Shown: positions 33,354 to 42,503 of the stretch, piece by piece
Position numbering within the stretch: the stretch's first letter is position 1
Layout: every line of letters starts with the position of its first letter
Source: JAJYIW01 sp963781665
GTDB lineage: Bacteria > Chloroflexota > Anaerolineae > Anaerolineales > Anaerolineaceae
Reading direction: 5' to 3'
DNA: 64,000 bases
Assembly (NCBI GenBank): GCA_963781665.1
Contig: CAWAGA010000002.1
Coordinates: 2,356,001 to 2,420,000 of the forward strand
Notes under the pieces: model-generated
The model's input: the letters and a program-made list of their open reading frames with translations, nothing else
Databases searched by the model: none
Told to the model about the DNA's origin: nothing
Made by a program: the position numbers and the translations under genes

Positions 33354-34211
33354 TCAATGCTGCCCTAACGTTCCCCGCAATCGCACCCGGCGCTCGAGCC
33401 AGTTAAAAACCCTTACGCCCACGATCACCATTACAACCATAAAGACGATCAGCAGCCCAATTTCTCCCTGGATAGGCAAGATTGTGCGCGTTTGCAGGAG
33501 AAAACCGCGAATGGCGTCATACCCGTAGGTCAGAGGGATTGCCAGCGAAAGCGGCATGAGCCAGCGCGGCAGGGCATCGATCGGGAAGGAGCTTCCGGAA
33601 AAGGTTTGGACGATGTAGCTGCTCATATCGACCAGGGTATTGGCTTCGCGTAAAATTAACACCAACGCGGCAAATGCAAAACCAAACCCATAGAGCCCCG
33701 CCAGCATCGGCAGGAGGGTTAACAGAGCTGCGATTGCATTCCCGCTTGGATGGAAACCGAAAACCAGCCCGGCTACCACGAGCATGGTCAGCGAGGTGAT
33801 GCTGGTCACCAGCATACTGGTGACCGTTCGCCCGATCAGCATCAAAATCCTGGACACCGGGCACAGCCAATTGGATTCAAGCACTCCGGCATCCATATCG
33901 TTCTTCAGGGCGTATCCCATCCCCCAGAAAACCGCCATGATGAAGTTTCCCAAAGCCTGACCGATCAGTATGAATGAAATGTAATCAGCCGTACCGCTGT
34001 AAGCTGCAAAACCCTGGGCCTGGCCGTTGACGCTGAAAGCCTGGCTCATAAAGTAGGCTGGCGTCAGCCAGATGATCGGCTGAAAAATGGTCGAAACCGC
34101 GTTGAGTGGATAACGCCAGTATTGGATCCAATCTTTACGCACCACAGCCGTAAAGGCTCTCAACTGTGAGCCGAATGTAGGCTGGTAAATGCAGGTTGAT
34201 AATGTTGCCAT
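33354..34211 (-). CDS. ABC-2 type transporter permease
   Basis: About 285 aa with six hydrophobic segments, of the DrrB/ABC-2 type. It reads RKDWIQYWRYPLNAVSTIFQ, YISFILIGQALGNFIMAVFW, LESNWLCPVSRILMLIGRTV and a late YIVQTFSGSSFPIDALPRWL, all typical. ATG 34211 follows AGAGG; the open frame to 34280 is not protein-like. It lies 20 bp downstream of a homologous permease and the ATPase of the same exporter. It probably exports a drug-like or lipid compound. Confidence 0.88.
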   Translation of the reverse strand: MATLSTCIYQPTFGSQLRAFTAVVRKDWIQYWRYPLNAVSTIFQPIIWLTPAYFMSQAFSVNGQAQGFAAYSGTADYISFILIGQALGNFIMAVFWGMGYALKNDMDAGVLESNWLCPVSRILMLIGRTVTSMLVTSITSLTMLVVAGLVFGFHPSGNAIAALLTLLPMLAGLYGFGFAFAALVLILREANTLVDMSSYIVQTFSGSSFPIDALPRWLMPLSLAIPLTYGYDAIRGFLLQTRTILPIQGEIGLLIVFMVVMVIVGVRVFNWLERRVRLRGTLGQH

Positions 34212-34231
34212 ATAGGTATACCTCTTCCAGA

Positions 34232-35113
34232 CTAGTATTGGCCGATGGCGCCGGTCTGGCGGGCGCGCCGTTCCATCCACGAAAATACAAGGTAGCCCAC
34301 GATCAGCCAGGTTGCTCCGAAGCCAACCAGGGAGACCAGGTCAGGTAAAACAGCCTGGAAGCTTGCACCGGCGAGGATTGCCTGGCGCAAGCCGTGGATG
34401 GCATAAGTCGGCGGTAGCCATTGGGCCACGCTTTGCATCCAACCTGGCAAGACACTGATCGGGAAGGTGATCCCACAAAAAATCATCACCAGGCCGCGTA
34501 CCAGGAACACAAATGCGTTGGCTTCCTTGACCGTGATCACCAGGCTGGCAAAAGCGAAACCTAAACCATAGATCGATGGGATTGCCGCAACAAGGACCAA
34601 CAGCGCTAGCCAGACGCTGCCGTTGTACTGCACTCCAAAGAGCAGCCCAAACTCTAAAACAGATACCAGCATAAAAACGAGCATGGACACAAATTGGACG
34701 AGGCTGCTGCCGATCAGGAATGAGAATCGCCAGGTGGGGGACATCCAGTTGGATTCCAGGGTTCCCCTTAGTTGTTCCTGCCGCAGGGCGAACCCTACAT
34801 TCCATAAAACGGTATTTTGCCACATCCAGATGGTGGTACCGACGGCGATGTACCCGATGAAATCGTTGATTCCTGTGGTTCTGGCAAAGACGGCCAGGCC
34901 ACTGCCATCTGGACCGGCTAAAGCCCTGCCTGCCAGGATGTAAACCGCCGGGAAAATAACCGGCCAGATCAAGATAGATATCAGCCAGGTTGGATAGCGG
35001 ATAAAGATCGACCATTCACGGCGAGTAACCGCTGCCAGTGCCCTTAGCTCCGCACCTGGGTTCGGGCGACTCAACGACCTTGCCGTTTGTTCCGGTTGGA
35101 AAGTGATGGCCAT
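34232..35113 (-). CDS. ABC-2 type transporter permease
   Basis: A 293-aa ABC-2 permease, paralogous to the next gene. Matching blocks are TRREWSIFIRYPTWLISILI, DFIGYIAVGTTIWMWQNTVL, GTLESNWMSPTWRFSFLIGS and VMIFCGITFPISVLPGWMQS. About six membrane helices. The two permeases probably form a heterodimer driven by the ATPase encoded 10 bp upstream. All three genes are within 20 bp of one another and form one operon. Confidence 0.88.
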   Translation of the reverse strand: MAITFQPEQTARSLSRPNPGAELRALAAVTRREWSIFIRYPTWLISILIWPVIFPAVYILAGRALAGPDGSGLAVFARTTGINDFIGYIAVGTTIWMWQNTVLWNVGFALRQEQLRGTLESNWMSPTWRFSFLIGSSLVQFVSMLVFMLVSVLEFGLLFGVQYNGSVWLALLVLVAAIPSIYGLGFAFASLVITVKEANAFVFLVRGLVMIFCGITFPISVLPGWMQSVAQWLPPTYAIHGLRQAILAGASFQAVLPDLVSLVGFGATWLIVGYLVFSWMERRARQTGAIGQY

Positions 35114-35122
35114 AACAAACTC

Positions 35123-36199
35123 CTAATCCCGCAAGGCTTTGCCGGTCAGGTTGATGAATACATCTTCCAGGCTGGGCTCATCGATTTTCATATTGACCAG
35201 GTGGGTGCCGTTCTGATTGACGTTTTCGAGGACTACGGGCAGGATAGCCCGGCTGCTGGAAGCCAGCATGCTGACTTCCCAGAGAGAATCGCCCTCCTTG
35301 TAATGTGTTACCAGGTTTTCGACGTCAGCAATTCCCTGGAGTTTAGCTGCCATTTCCGGTTTCCAGCCTGCCACCTCCAGGTGGATGACATCTTTTTGGT
35401 TGATCCGTCGTTTTAAGACTGCCGGTGAATCCAGCGCTATTATTTTTCCCTGGTCGATAATTCCGATCCGGTCAGAGAGCTGATCGGCCTCTTCCATGTA
35501 ATGGGTGGTCAGCAAAATCGTATGGCCCTGGGATTTTAGCTCGGCGATCAGCTCACGTACCTTGCGGGCAGCCTGCGGGTCAAGGCCGAGGGTGGGTTCG
35601 TCTAATAAGATGATCGGCGGCCTGGCAAGCAATGCCTTGCTGATAGCAACTCGTTGTTTCATGCCGGTCGAATACTTTTCTACCAGCTCGTTAGCTCGGG
35701 CGGTCAATTCCATGTGATCTAGCAGCTCGTCGACCCGCCTGCGGGCGACATCCGGAGGGATGTGGTACAGGGCAGCAAAGTATTCCAGGTTTTCTCGGGC
35801 GGTCAGCTTCCAGTAAATGCTGCGTTCGCCCGCCAGCACAGTCCCCAGGCTCTGCCTGACTAACCTGGCCTGCTTGACCAGGTCATAACCGTTAACCCGG
35901 GCCGCCCCGCTCGTCGGTTCGAGCAATGTACAAAGCATGCGGATGGTGGTGGATTTACCGGCGCCGTTGGGACCCAGGAGGCCGAAGATCTCGCCGCGCT
36001 CGATTGCCAGGCTGACGCCGGCGACTGCCACAAACAAATCCGCTTTTGACCGTCTGGCAAATGGCCGCCAGCCGGCTTTTTGAGGAAGCGAGCTGGCTTC
36101 GCCATTGGCGTTTTTCACTTTTAAGCCATTTCCATTTGGATTTTGTTTCCTTGGAAACATCTTGACCAGGTTTTCTGCTTCAATTGCCCAATCCGACAT
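35123..36199 (-). CDS. ABC transporter ATP-binding protein (DrrA-like)
   Basis: A 358-aa ATPase of the DrrA/ABC-2 exporter group. Walker A is LLGPNGAGKSTTIRML, signature YSTGMKQRVAISKALL, Walker B PIILLDEPTLGLDPQA, and H-loop LLTTHYMEEADQL. A basic insertion rich in Asn, Lys and Arg (residues about 16-55) separates the first strand from the rest and is unusual. A C-terminal domain of about 100 residues follows, as in DrrA. ATG 36199 follows AAAGAGG. It drives export through the two permeases downstream. Confidence 0.9.
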   Translation of the reverse strand: MSDWAIEAENLVKMFPRKQNPNGNGLKVKNANGEASSLPQKAGWRPFARRSKADLFVAVAGVSLAIERGEIFGLLGPNGAGKSTTIRMLCTLLEPTSGAARVNGYDLVKQARLVRQSLGTVLAGERSIYWKLTARENLEYFAALYHIPPDVARRRVDELLDHMELTARANELVEKYSTGMKQRVAISKALLARPPIILLDEPTLGLDPQAARKVRELIAELKSQGHTILLTTHYMEEADQLSDRIGIIDQGKIIALDSPAVLKRRINQKDVIHLEVAGWKPEMAAKLQGIADVENLVTHYKEGDSLWEVSMLASSSRAILPVVLENVNQNGTHLVNMKIDEPSLEDVFINLTGKALRD

Positions 36200-36440
36200 A
36201 TTCAAACCTCTTTGCCGCTTGTTGGCGACCATTGAAATAAAGATTATATTATTGATTATTTATATTCTATTTCATAATATTGAATATATTACATCGATAT
36301 TTTTAAAAAGTCAACATGTATATTAATATTATTTCAATTATTTCTCTCCGAGGAATGTGGTTTGGTGTGTACGATGTTTCAGGTTTCCTCTCCTTTTAAA
36401 AACTTGCATTGAATAGTATTTTTGCTGTAAAATTTTTCTG
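36200..36440. promoter_or_regulatory. AT-rich divergent promoter region
   Basis: Strongly AT-rich between the ABC operon and the plus-strand toroid gene, with many TATAAT/TATTAT-like boxes (for example 36240-36300). A regulatory region is likely, but I could not single out one operator. Confidence 0.4.
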
Positions 36441-37442
36441 ATGGACGAAAGCATTCTGGAGTGGTTACTCGAACCTGAAAACCCAGGAGTCAGGTATCTG
36501 GCATTAAGAGAACTGCTCGATTATCCTCCTGATAACGAGGAATTAATTTCTGCCCGCGAAGTCGCCTACAGCCAGGGACCGATCGGCACGATTCTGGCTG
36601 CGATGGATCCCCAAGGATTCTGGGTCGAGCCTGGACCGGGCTATAACCCTAAATATCGTTCGACGGTCTGGGCACTCATCTTGCTGGCACAATTGGGGGC
36701 ATCGGTCTCCGTTGATGAGCGCATCCAGCGCGCCTGCACTTATCTGGTAGAGCATGCCTTGACCGTTAACGGTCAATTTACAATGACGGGGACTCCTTCG
36801 GGCACAATCGACTGTTTGCAGGGGAACCTGTGTTGGGCATTGGGTGAGTTGGGTTACGAGGATCCTCGCCTGGAAATAGCCGGCGAATGGATGGCTCGCA
36901 GTGTCACTGGAGAAGGTATAGAACCGGTAGAAAGCAAGTCGGCGGACAGACGCTACTATGGGGGAAATTGTGGACCCCTTTTTGCCTGTGGAGGGAACAA
37001 TAAATTGTCATGCGCCTGGGGCGGCGCTAAGATCATCATGGCCCTCAGCCGGCTGCCGCAAAGCCAGCAGACACCACTGGTTCAAAGGGCGATCCAATCC
37101 GGTGTGGCGTTTTTTTTCAGCGTCGACCCGAGTGCTGCCAATTATCCTTCAGGATGGGCTTCGAAACCCAGTCAAAATTGGTGGAAATTCGGTTTCCCGG
37201 TTTTCTACGTGACCGATATTCTCCAGATTGTCGAGGCTTTGGTGGGATTGGGTTATGGGGGTGATCCTCGCCTGGCAAATGCGATCGCGATCATCCAGGA
37301 GAAACAAGATGACCAGGGAAGATGGCTTTTAGAATACGATTACAGCGGTAAAACCTGGGGTGATTATGGTCAAAAAAAACAGGCTAATAAATGGGTAAGC
37401 TTGCGGGCTTTACGGGTCTTGAAAGCAATCAATCGAACGTAA
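36441..37442 (+). CDS. alpha/alpha-toroid (prenyltransferase/squalene-cyclase-like) protein
   Basis: A 333-aa protein with the repeated helix-hairpin pattern of terpenoid-cyclase-like toroids: VRYLALRELLDYP, STVWALILLAQLGA, CLQGNLCWALGELGYEDPRL, VTDILQIVEALVGLGYGGDP and DDQGRWLLEYDYSGKTW. The QW-like GFW and GRW motifs are present. The cyclase DxDD motif is not seen, so catalysis is uncertain. Cys-rich central segment (GGNCGPLFACGG, LSCAWGG) may bind metal. Similar proteins are sometimes mislabelled as nitrogen fixation proteins. Function unknown. Confidence 0.65.
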   Translation: MDESILEWLLEPENPGVRYLALRELLDYPPDNEELISAREVAYSQGPIGTILAAMDPQGFWVEPGPGYNPKYRSTVWALILLAQLGASVSVDERIQRACTYLVEHALTVNGQFTMTGTPSGTIDCLQGNLCWALGELGYEDPRLEIAGEWMARSVTGEGIEPVESKSADRRYYGGNCGPLFACGGNNKLSCAWGGAKIIMALSRLPQSQQTPLVQRAIQSGVAFFFSVDPSAANYPSGWASKPSQNWWKFGFPVFYVTDILQIVEALVGLGYGGDPRLANAIAIIQEKQDDQGRWLLEYDYSGKTWGDYGQKKQANKWVSLRALRVLKAINRT

Positions 37443-37539
37443 GCTAAAAAACTCTCTTTTTCCTGCTCGAACGTGAAAAAATCGGTTAAAATCCGCAGGG
37501 TTGCCAATCAATCTACAACTCTCTTGAAAGGTTTCTTTT

Positions 37540-38166
37540 ATGACTTCTGCTACTACGGGACTCATTTGCGCAATTCTGCTCGCGATCATGGCTCTAATCT
37601 TTATTGGGGTTCGGGTAAGAAGCTATTTTCTCAATAGGAATACGGCGAAGACGCAATCCCTAGAAAAAGATCATGCCGGGGAAGAAGTTCAAGTTCAGCC
37701 CACGCACCTGGAAAATAATGGGAATCACTCGCAGTCAGCGGTAAGCCAGTCCCCTGAGATTTCACTTACCGCGCCAGCTGCGTTACCAGATCAGGATGAG
37801 GTCGACCCGAAGGAAGCAGACCGCACCACCCGGCTTTCGAAGGAAATCATTGCTGAGCTCAAGAATCTTCCACCTAACCAGGTGGAAAGCGAAAAGCTGA
37901 AATACAAGGGGAAAAAAGTAGAATGGACCCTTTACTTTTCCAACCTGATGCTGAAAGGCGAGACTAATGTGGAAGTTTCATTTTTGAACGCCAACAATGA
38001 GTACCCGATGGTCTCTTTCCTGGTCGATTTAGCCAAAAATCCTGAAGTTGGCCAGCTTCGCCAGGGGATGGAAGTCAACGTCAAAGGCGAGATTGCGCAG
38101 ATATTTTCCAACTATATCATCTTGAAATCGGTCGAGTTTTCGCTCACACCCCCCATCGATTTATGA
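37540..38166 (+). CDS. membrane-anchored protein with OB-fold-like domain
   Basis: A 208-aa protein with one N-terminal membrane helix (residues 5-26, GLICAILLAIMALIFIGVRV), a long charged and proline-containing linker, and a C-terminal beta domain (about 115-205). The latter has KLKYKGKKVEWTLYF, QGMEVNVKGEIAQIFSNYII and LKSVEF, resembling tRNA-anti-like OB folds that replace ligand-binding modules in secreted proteins. AAAGG precedes ATG 37540. Convergent with the F420-type oxidoreductase. Confidence 0.6.
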   Translation: MTSATTGLICAILLAIMALIFIGVRVRSYFLNRNTAKTQSLEKDHAGEEVQVQPTHLENNGNHSQSAVSQSPEISLTAPAALPDQDEVDPKEADRTTRLSKEIIAELKNLPPNQVESEKLKYKGKKVEWTLYFSNLMLKGETNVEVSFLNANNEYPMVSFLVDLAKNPEVGQLRQGMEVNVKGEIAQIFSNYIILKSVEFSLTPPIDL

Positions 38167-38173
38167 ACTGGCG

Positions 38174-39118
38174 CTAATCAAACCTCGGTAAGACCTCTTT
38201 GATAAACAATTCAGCACCTTCCGTGCGCGGAAAATCGGCAAAGCGTAAAATAATAAGCGTGACGCCCAGGTCACAATATGCCCGGAGTTGAGCATAAACT
38301 TCGTCAGGTGTGCCGGCAATCGGGTTATTCATTTGTGAGAAAAAGCTGGTTTTAAGGATTCGGTCGACTGCTTGCCGGCTTTCCCCAATGATGAAACTAT
38401 CACAGGCATAGGTCTTAACGATTTGTTCGTAATCTCTTCCCACGGTCTGGCAGTGCCTCCGGAGGATATCCAGGCTCGTTCGGCCTGCCGACAGGCTGCT
38501 GTTGTTCAGATTGCACCAATCAGCATACCTGGCCACAATTTTTAGTGTACGCTGTGGTCCCGTCCCTCCAATTAAGAGCGGTGGGTGCGGATCAGGCCGG
38601 GGATGGCAGGCAGCATTTTCGATATGGTAATACTTACCGTGGAAGGAGGGTGAATCTTCAGTCCACATTTTTAAGATAATCTGGACGGCTTCTTCCAACT
38701 GGTCGAGCCGTTGCTTGGTTTGTGGAAATTCATAGCCATAAGCACGATATTCGTCCTCTTTCCAACCTGCGCCGATTCCCAGGATGAACCGTCCATTGGA
38801 AAGCCATTGCGCGACAGCCGCCATTTTGGCCAGTGCAGCCGGCGGACGGTACGATTGGCTGAGAACGATGGTACCGAACCGCATTTTTGTGTACTTAGCC
38901 ATGAGGTAGGTGATTGTCGTCCAGGCTTCGATTGTGTCGAGCGACTGGTCGAGCGTATCCGCATATGGGAAGAAGTGATCGCCGACCCAGGTAGAATCCC
39001 AGTGGCTTTCCTCTAATACGTCCATAAAATCATAGATATGCTGGCGGAATGACTGGCTATCAGCTCCGTATTCAGGGAAGTCTGCCACCCGCCAGCCAAA
39101 GGTTATTTGCTTCGTCAT
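38174..39118 (-). CDS. LLM-class F420-dependent oxidoreductase
   Basis: About 314 aa, luciferase-like TIM barrel. WVGDHFFPYADT, FGTIVLSQSYRPPAALAKMA, WLSNGRFILGIGAGWKEDEY, HPPLLIGGTGPQRTL and YADWCNLNN are typical of the F420 branch. The substrate is unknown. ATG 39118 (MTKQITFG) is favoured, with GGAG upstream; the frame is open to 39145. F420 enzymes of this kind are common in Chloroflexota. Confidence 0.88.
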   Translation of the reverse strand: MTKQITFGWRVADFPEYGADSQSFRQHIYDFMDVLEESHWDSTWVGDHFFPYADTLDQSLDTIEAWTTITYLMAKYTKMRFGTIVLSQSYRPPAALAKMAAVAQWLSNGRFILGIGAGWKEDEYRAYGYEFPQTKQRLDQLEEAVQIILKMWTEDSPSFHGKYYHIENAACHPRPDPHPPLLIGGTGPQRTLKIVARYADWCNLNNSSLSAGRTSLDILRRHCQTVGRDYEQIVKTYACDSFIIGESRQAVDRILKTSFFSQMNNPIAGTPDEVYAQLRAYCDLGVTLIILRFADFPRTEGAELFIKEVLPRFD

Positions 39119-39236
39119 CGCTCTTTTTTCTCCTGGATTATACATTTTCCAATTTCGATTAACATTATAATCATTGCTGAAATTTCTGCCTTTTTAATTT
39201 GAATGTCAATTGATAGTCAATGAGGAATGGTAAAAA

Positions 39237-41096
39237 ATGGCTAACCAACCTGATAAGTCAGTAAAAGTCCCGGCATCGCTTGACCTGGTCGAGCGCGGCC
39301 GCTTAGGAATCAATGGCCTGGCAGGGAGCGTCGACCCGGACCTGGATTTTGAACCCTATTTTCTGACGTTCTTCGGCACTCGTCCGGCTTATATGGTCCA
39401 TTGGAGCTCTCTGGTGTCGGGCGTCATGCCAAAATACCTCGAAGCCATGGCGCTTTTGCGCTGCATGTCTGGCAGCCGGGATAAAGAAGACATCGAGCAG
39501 GGGATCATCCATTCAATCATAAATAATATCTCTGAGGATGGCTTAATTTACGATCGCACCAGGCCCGATCGGCCTTGGAATGTAGGCGTCGGCTACGGAA
39601 AGAAGAGCTGGGATGAAGATTATTCCAACCTGGCAGGCGATGGACGCTTATTATGTGGGATGGACTTCTACGCCCGCTTCTCTGGGGATGAGCTCTGGCC
39701 GCGCCTGATGAAACGCACGGCTGAACGCATGTTAGAACTGGCCGTCATCAAGGACGATTATGCCTATTACCCCAATGTGGGCCTCGGGAACGATTTCAGC
39801 TACCCCCGAAATTCGGGCTGGGTGCATACAAATGAGCCGGCCAGCGGCCAGGAAGGGGCTGAGGGAGCGACTGCCTTTTATATCGCCCAACCCATCCGCG
39901 GATTGATCCGCTGGTACAAGCGTAGTGGCGATGAGCGCTTCCTGGATCTTTCGCGCAGGTTTGCTACCTTCGTAACCCTGCCCAGGTTCTGGGGTGGTGT
40001 GGTGGAACAAGAACCCATTTTTGGGGCTTCGCGTGCCCATTTCTGGGGCCATTTCCATGGTACTCTGGCCGCTTTACGCGGCGTATTGGAGTATGCTCTG
40101 GCTGCAGGCGATTACCGCATGCAATCTTTTGTTCGTGACGGTTATGAATGGGCCTGGCACAATCTAAACCCTCGTTTGGGAATCGATATCAACCTGGAAG
40201 GCTGCACAACTGCCGACCTGGTCGCATTGGGCATCCAGCTTTCGACTGCCGGATTGGGTGATTTCTGGGATCAAGTGGATGTGTTGGTGCGAAATTCGCT
40301 GTCCGAGGCTCAGGTGACAGATATCGCGGCGATCCGAAAAATAAGCGAGGTCGGCCCCGAGCGGCCCAAGAATGCTCTTTGGGGAGTGCCTCAAGATTGG
40401 CGATTTTCGAACAGCCTCGTGAGAGCACCTTTCCCTGGACAGGAAACTACCGATAACGTGCTCGAGCGAGCAGTTGGTGGTTTCGCCTGGATCCTTGCCA
40501 ATGGCCATTTCCAGCACCCGGGAGAAATGCACTGCTGCACTGCAAACGGCAACCAGGGGTTCTATTACGCCTGGGATGCAGTGGTCAAGGGCTCAGGCAA
40601 CAGGGCCACGGTGAACCTGCTCTTTAACCGGTTTTCTCCCTGGTTGGACCTGGAGAGCTACCTACCATTTGAAGGGAAGGTCGTTATCCACAATAAAAAG
40701 GCGCAATATTTGCAGGTGCGTATCCCCGCCTGGGTCAGGTCTGGTGACCTGCGGACATTTGTGAATGAAACGGCGGTCGAGCCGACCTGGAACGGCCGTT
40801 ACGCAGGCCTTTATGATCTTCCCCTGGATGCCGAGATCCGCTTTGAGTTTCCCCTTGTAAAGGAGACAGTGACCCTGATGATACCTGGGATGAATGCCCG
40901 GCAGTATCGCGGGGTGACCAAGGGAACCTACCAATTCAAAGGTTCGACCTGCACCGGAATGATCGAGGATGAGAGCATTTTTGGATCTGAATATACCTGG
41001 GTAAAACTTTACCAGCACCCGATCTACACCCTGGATAAGGCTCCAATGATCGATGTGCCTTACCACGTTGTCGAGAAACCGGTCGAATGGTATTGA
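39237..41096 (+). CDS. GH127-like (beta-L-arabinofuranosidase, DUF1680-like) protein
   Basis: A 619-aa protein with an alpha/alpha barrel and C-terminal beta-sandwich. The strongest landmark is MHCCTANGNQGFYYAWDAVV (near residue 432), matching the Cys-Cys-x-x-N block of GH127 that supplies the zinc-bound nucleophile Cys. HFWGHFHGTLAALRGVLEYA and LYQHPIYTLDKAP support the fold. No signal peptide. Family members release beta-L-arabinofuranose, but related groups differ, so substrate is uncertain. It lies among carbohydrate genes but is transcribed alone. Confidence 0.72.
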   Translation: MANQPDKSVKVPASLDLVERGRLGINGLAGSVDPDLDFEPYFLTFFGTRPAYMVHWSSLVSGVMPKYLEAMALLRCMSGSRDKEDIEQGIIHSIINNISEDGLIYDRTRPDRPWNVGVGYGKKSWDEDYSNLAGDGRLLCGMDFYARFSGDELWPRLMKRTAERMLELAVIKDDYAYYPNVGLGNDFSYPRNSGWVHTNEPASGQEGAEGATAFYIAQPIRGLIRWYKRSGDERFLDLSRRFATFVTLPRFWGGVVEQEPIFGASRAHFWGHFHGTLAALRGVLEYALAAGDYRMQSFVRDGYEWAWHNLNPRLGIDINLEGCTTADLVALGIQLSTAGLGDFWDQVDVLVRNSLSEAQVTDIAAIRKISEVGPERPKNALWGVPQDWRFSNSLVRAPFPGQETTDNVLERAVGGFAWILANGHFQHPGEMHCCTANGNQGFYYAWDAVVKGSGNRATVNLLFNRFSPWLDLESYLPFEGKVVIHNKKAQYLQVRIPAWVRSGDLRTFVNETAVEPTWNGRYAGLYDLPLDAEIRFEFPLVKETVTLMIPGMNARQYRGVTKGTYQFKGSTCTGMIEDESIFGSEYTWVKLYQHPIYTLDKAPMIDVPYHVVEKPVEWY

Positions 41097-41171
41097 CATA
41101 TAATAAACTGACGATTGGTCATACCTTTTGTGGAAGTGGGTTTTTACACATCGTAATATTTAGGTAATTAT

Positions 41172-41825
41172 ATGACAGCAAAACCTTCCTCAGCCTCGAA
41201 GCGGTTTCCAGTTGTTGTGGCCCTGGGTGCGGTGGTCGTGGTCGGGATTCTGCTGATTGTCGGAGGCTTTGTCCTTGCCGCCAACCAGGAATCCCACGAT
41301 GTATTCTGCTCATCTTGCCATACCCAGCCTGAAACGACCTATTACCAGCGGTCGACTGCTGACCCGGCGGTCGACCTGGCTTCGTTCCATACGACCCAAA
41401 ATACACAGTGCATTTCTTGCCACTCAGGGCCAGGGATCACCGGAAGGATCGCAGCCGAACTGCAGGGCGCTCACAACGCCTTGCTGTGGTATACCGGAAG
41501 GGCTGTACAGCCTGCAGTCCTGACTCAGCCCATCGGGGACGGTAACTGTTTGAAATGCCATCAGCAGGTGACCCAGCAAGGATACGCTCCTCAGGCGCAG
41601 ATCTCGCTGCCAGCGGTCAATGGCGGCGGGCGCGAAAGGGAGCAGGGGCGAGCCAATCACTGGCACCAATTCCTTGCCCGCTGGCAGGCTGCTGACGCTA
41701 ACGCCGGAACGTGTACGAGCTGCCATCAAGGACATTCCACCACTGGGACTGCCCAAAGCGGGTTTATGACCTCCCAAACGGTCCAGCAGGTATGCAATGC
41801 CTGTCACCGTGTTTTGCGTGAGTGA
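41172..41825 (+). CDS. membrane-anchored pentaheme cytochrome c (NapC/NrfH-like)
   Basis: A 217-aa protein with an N-terminal membrane anchor (residues 13-37) and five CxxCH heme sites at residues 46-50, 80-84, 126-130, 181-185 and 208-212. A DUF-like NapC/NrfH arrangement is seen for the first ones (VFCSSCHTQPETTYY). It should sit on the outer face of the membrane and pass electrons from the quinone pool. No nitrite reductase, molybdoenzyme or other partner lies nearby. No start with a strong binding site except ATG 41172. Confidence 0.85.
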   Translation: MTAKPSSASKRFPVVVALGAVVVVGILLIVGGFVLAANQESHDVFCSSCHTQPETTYYQRSTADPAVDLASFHTTQNTQCISCHSGPGITGRIAAELQGAHNALLWYTGRAVQPAVLTQPIGDGNCLKCHQQVTQQGYAPQAQISLPAVNGGGREREQGRANHWHQFLARWQAADANAGTCTSCHQGHSTTGTAQSGFMTSQTVQQVCNACHRVLRE

Positions 41826-41887
41826 AGCGCCGTCTACGCCAATGACCGTTGCCTGGGTGTGACTTTAAGATCAATTGGATTTCGCCG

Positions 41888-42397
41888 ATGGATTTTTTTG
41901 TTGATGAAATGACTCCTGAAGACTGGCCTCAGGCATCTAATATTTACCTGGAAGGAATAGCTTCTGGAAACGCGACATTTGAAACGCAAGCGCCTGAATG
42001 GGAAAGATGGAATTTGACCCACCTGGCTGGTGCCAGGCTGGTGGCGCGTGACCGGGAGAAAACCGTGGTGCTGGGTTGGGCGGCATTGAGCCCGGTCTCA
42101 AGCCGCTGTGTCTATGCTGGCGTTGCTGAGGTAAGCATTTATATCGGGGACAAGTTCCGCGGCCGCAAGGTGGGAACAAGTTTAATGAACGAATTGGTCC
42201 GGCGTTCAGAAGCGCTTGGCATCTGGACGCTCCAGGCGGGGATTTTTCCGGAAAACCAGGCCAGCCTGGGGCTGCATCATCAAGCCGGTTTCCGAGTGGT
42301 TGGCAGGCGTGAACGGATTGGGCAAATGAACGGAGTGTGGCGGGATACCCTCCTGCTGGAACGGCGCAGTCAAATTGTTGGCAAACAAGGTATATAG
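41888..42397 (+). CDS. GNAT acetyltransferase (phosphinothricin/L-amino-acid type)
   Basis: A 169-aa GNAT-fold acetyltransferase close to the phosphinothricin N-acetyltransferase group. Landmarks are IYLEGIASGNATFETQAPEW at the N-terminus, VLGWAALSPVSSRCVYAGVA, then EVSIYIGDKFRGRKVGTSLM (acetyl-CoA loop), and HHQAGFRVVGRRERIGQMNG. It acetylates an amino-group substrate such as a methionine analogue. ATG 41888 restores the family start; the TTG-led extension to 41849 is not credible. It follows the cytochrome gene by 60 bp. Confidence 0.85.
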   Translation: MDFFVDEMTPEDWPQASNIYLEGIASGNATFETQAPEWERWNLTHLAGARLVARDREKTVVLGWAALSPVSSRCVYAGVAEVSIYIGDKFRGRKVGTSLMNELVRRSEALGIWTLQAGIFPENQASLGLHHQAGFRVVGRRERIGQMNGVWRDTLLLERRSQIVGKQGI

Positions 42398-42503
42398 ATG
42401 CTATAATCTGACCGTTATCTGATCGGGTCCTTGTTGTCCGTGGTCTGATCTAACAAATCAATACAGGTATTGGTACGGTACCACCAGGGTGGAGGTAAAA
42501 ACG

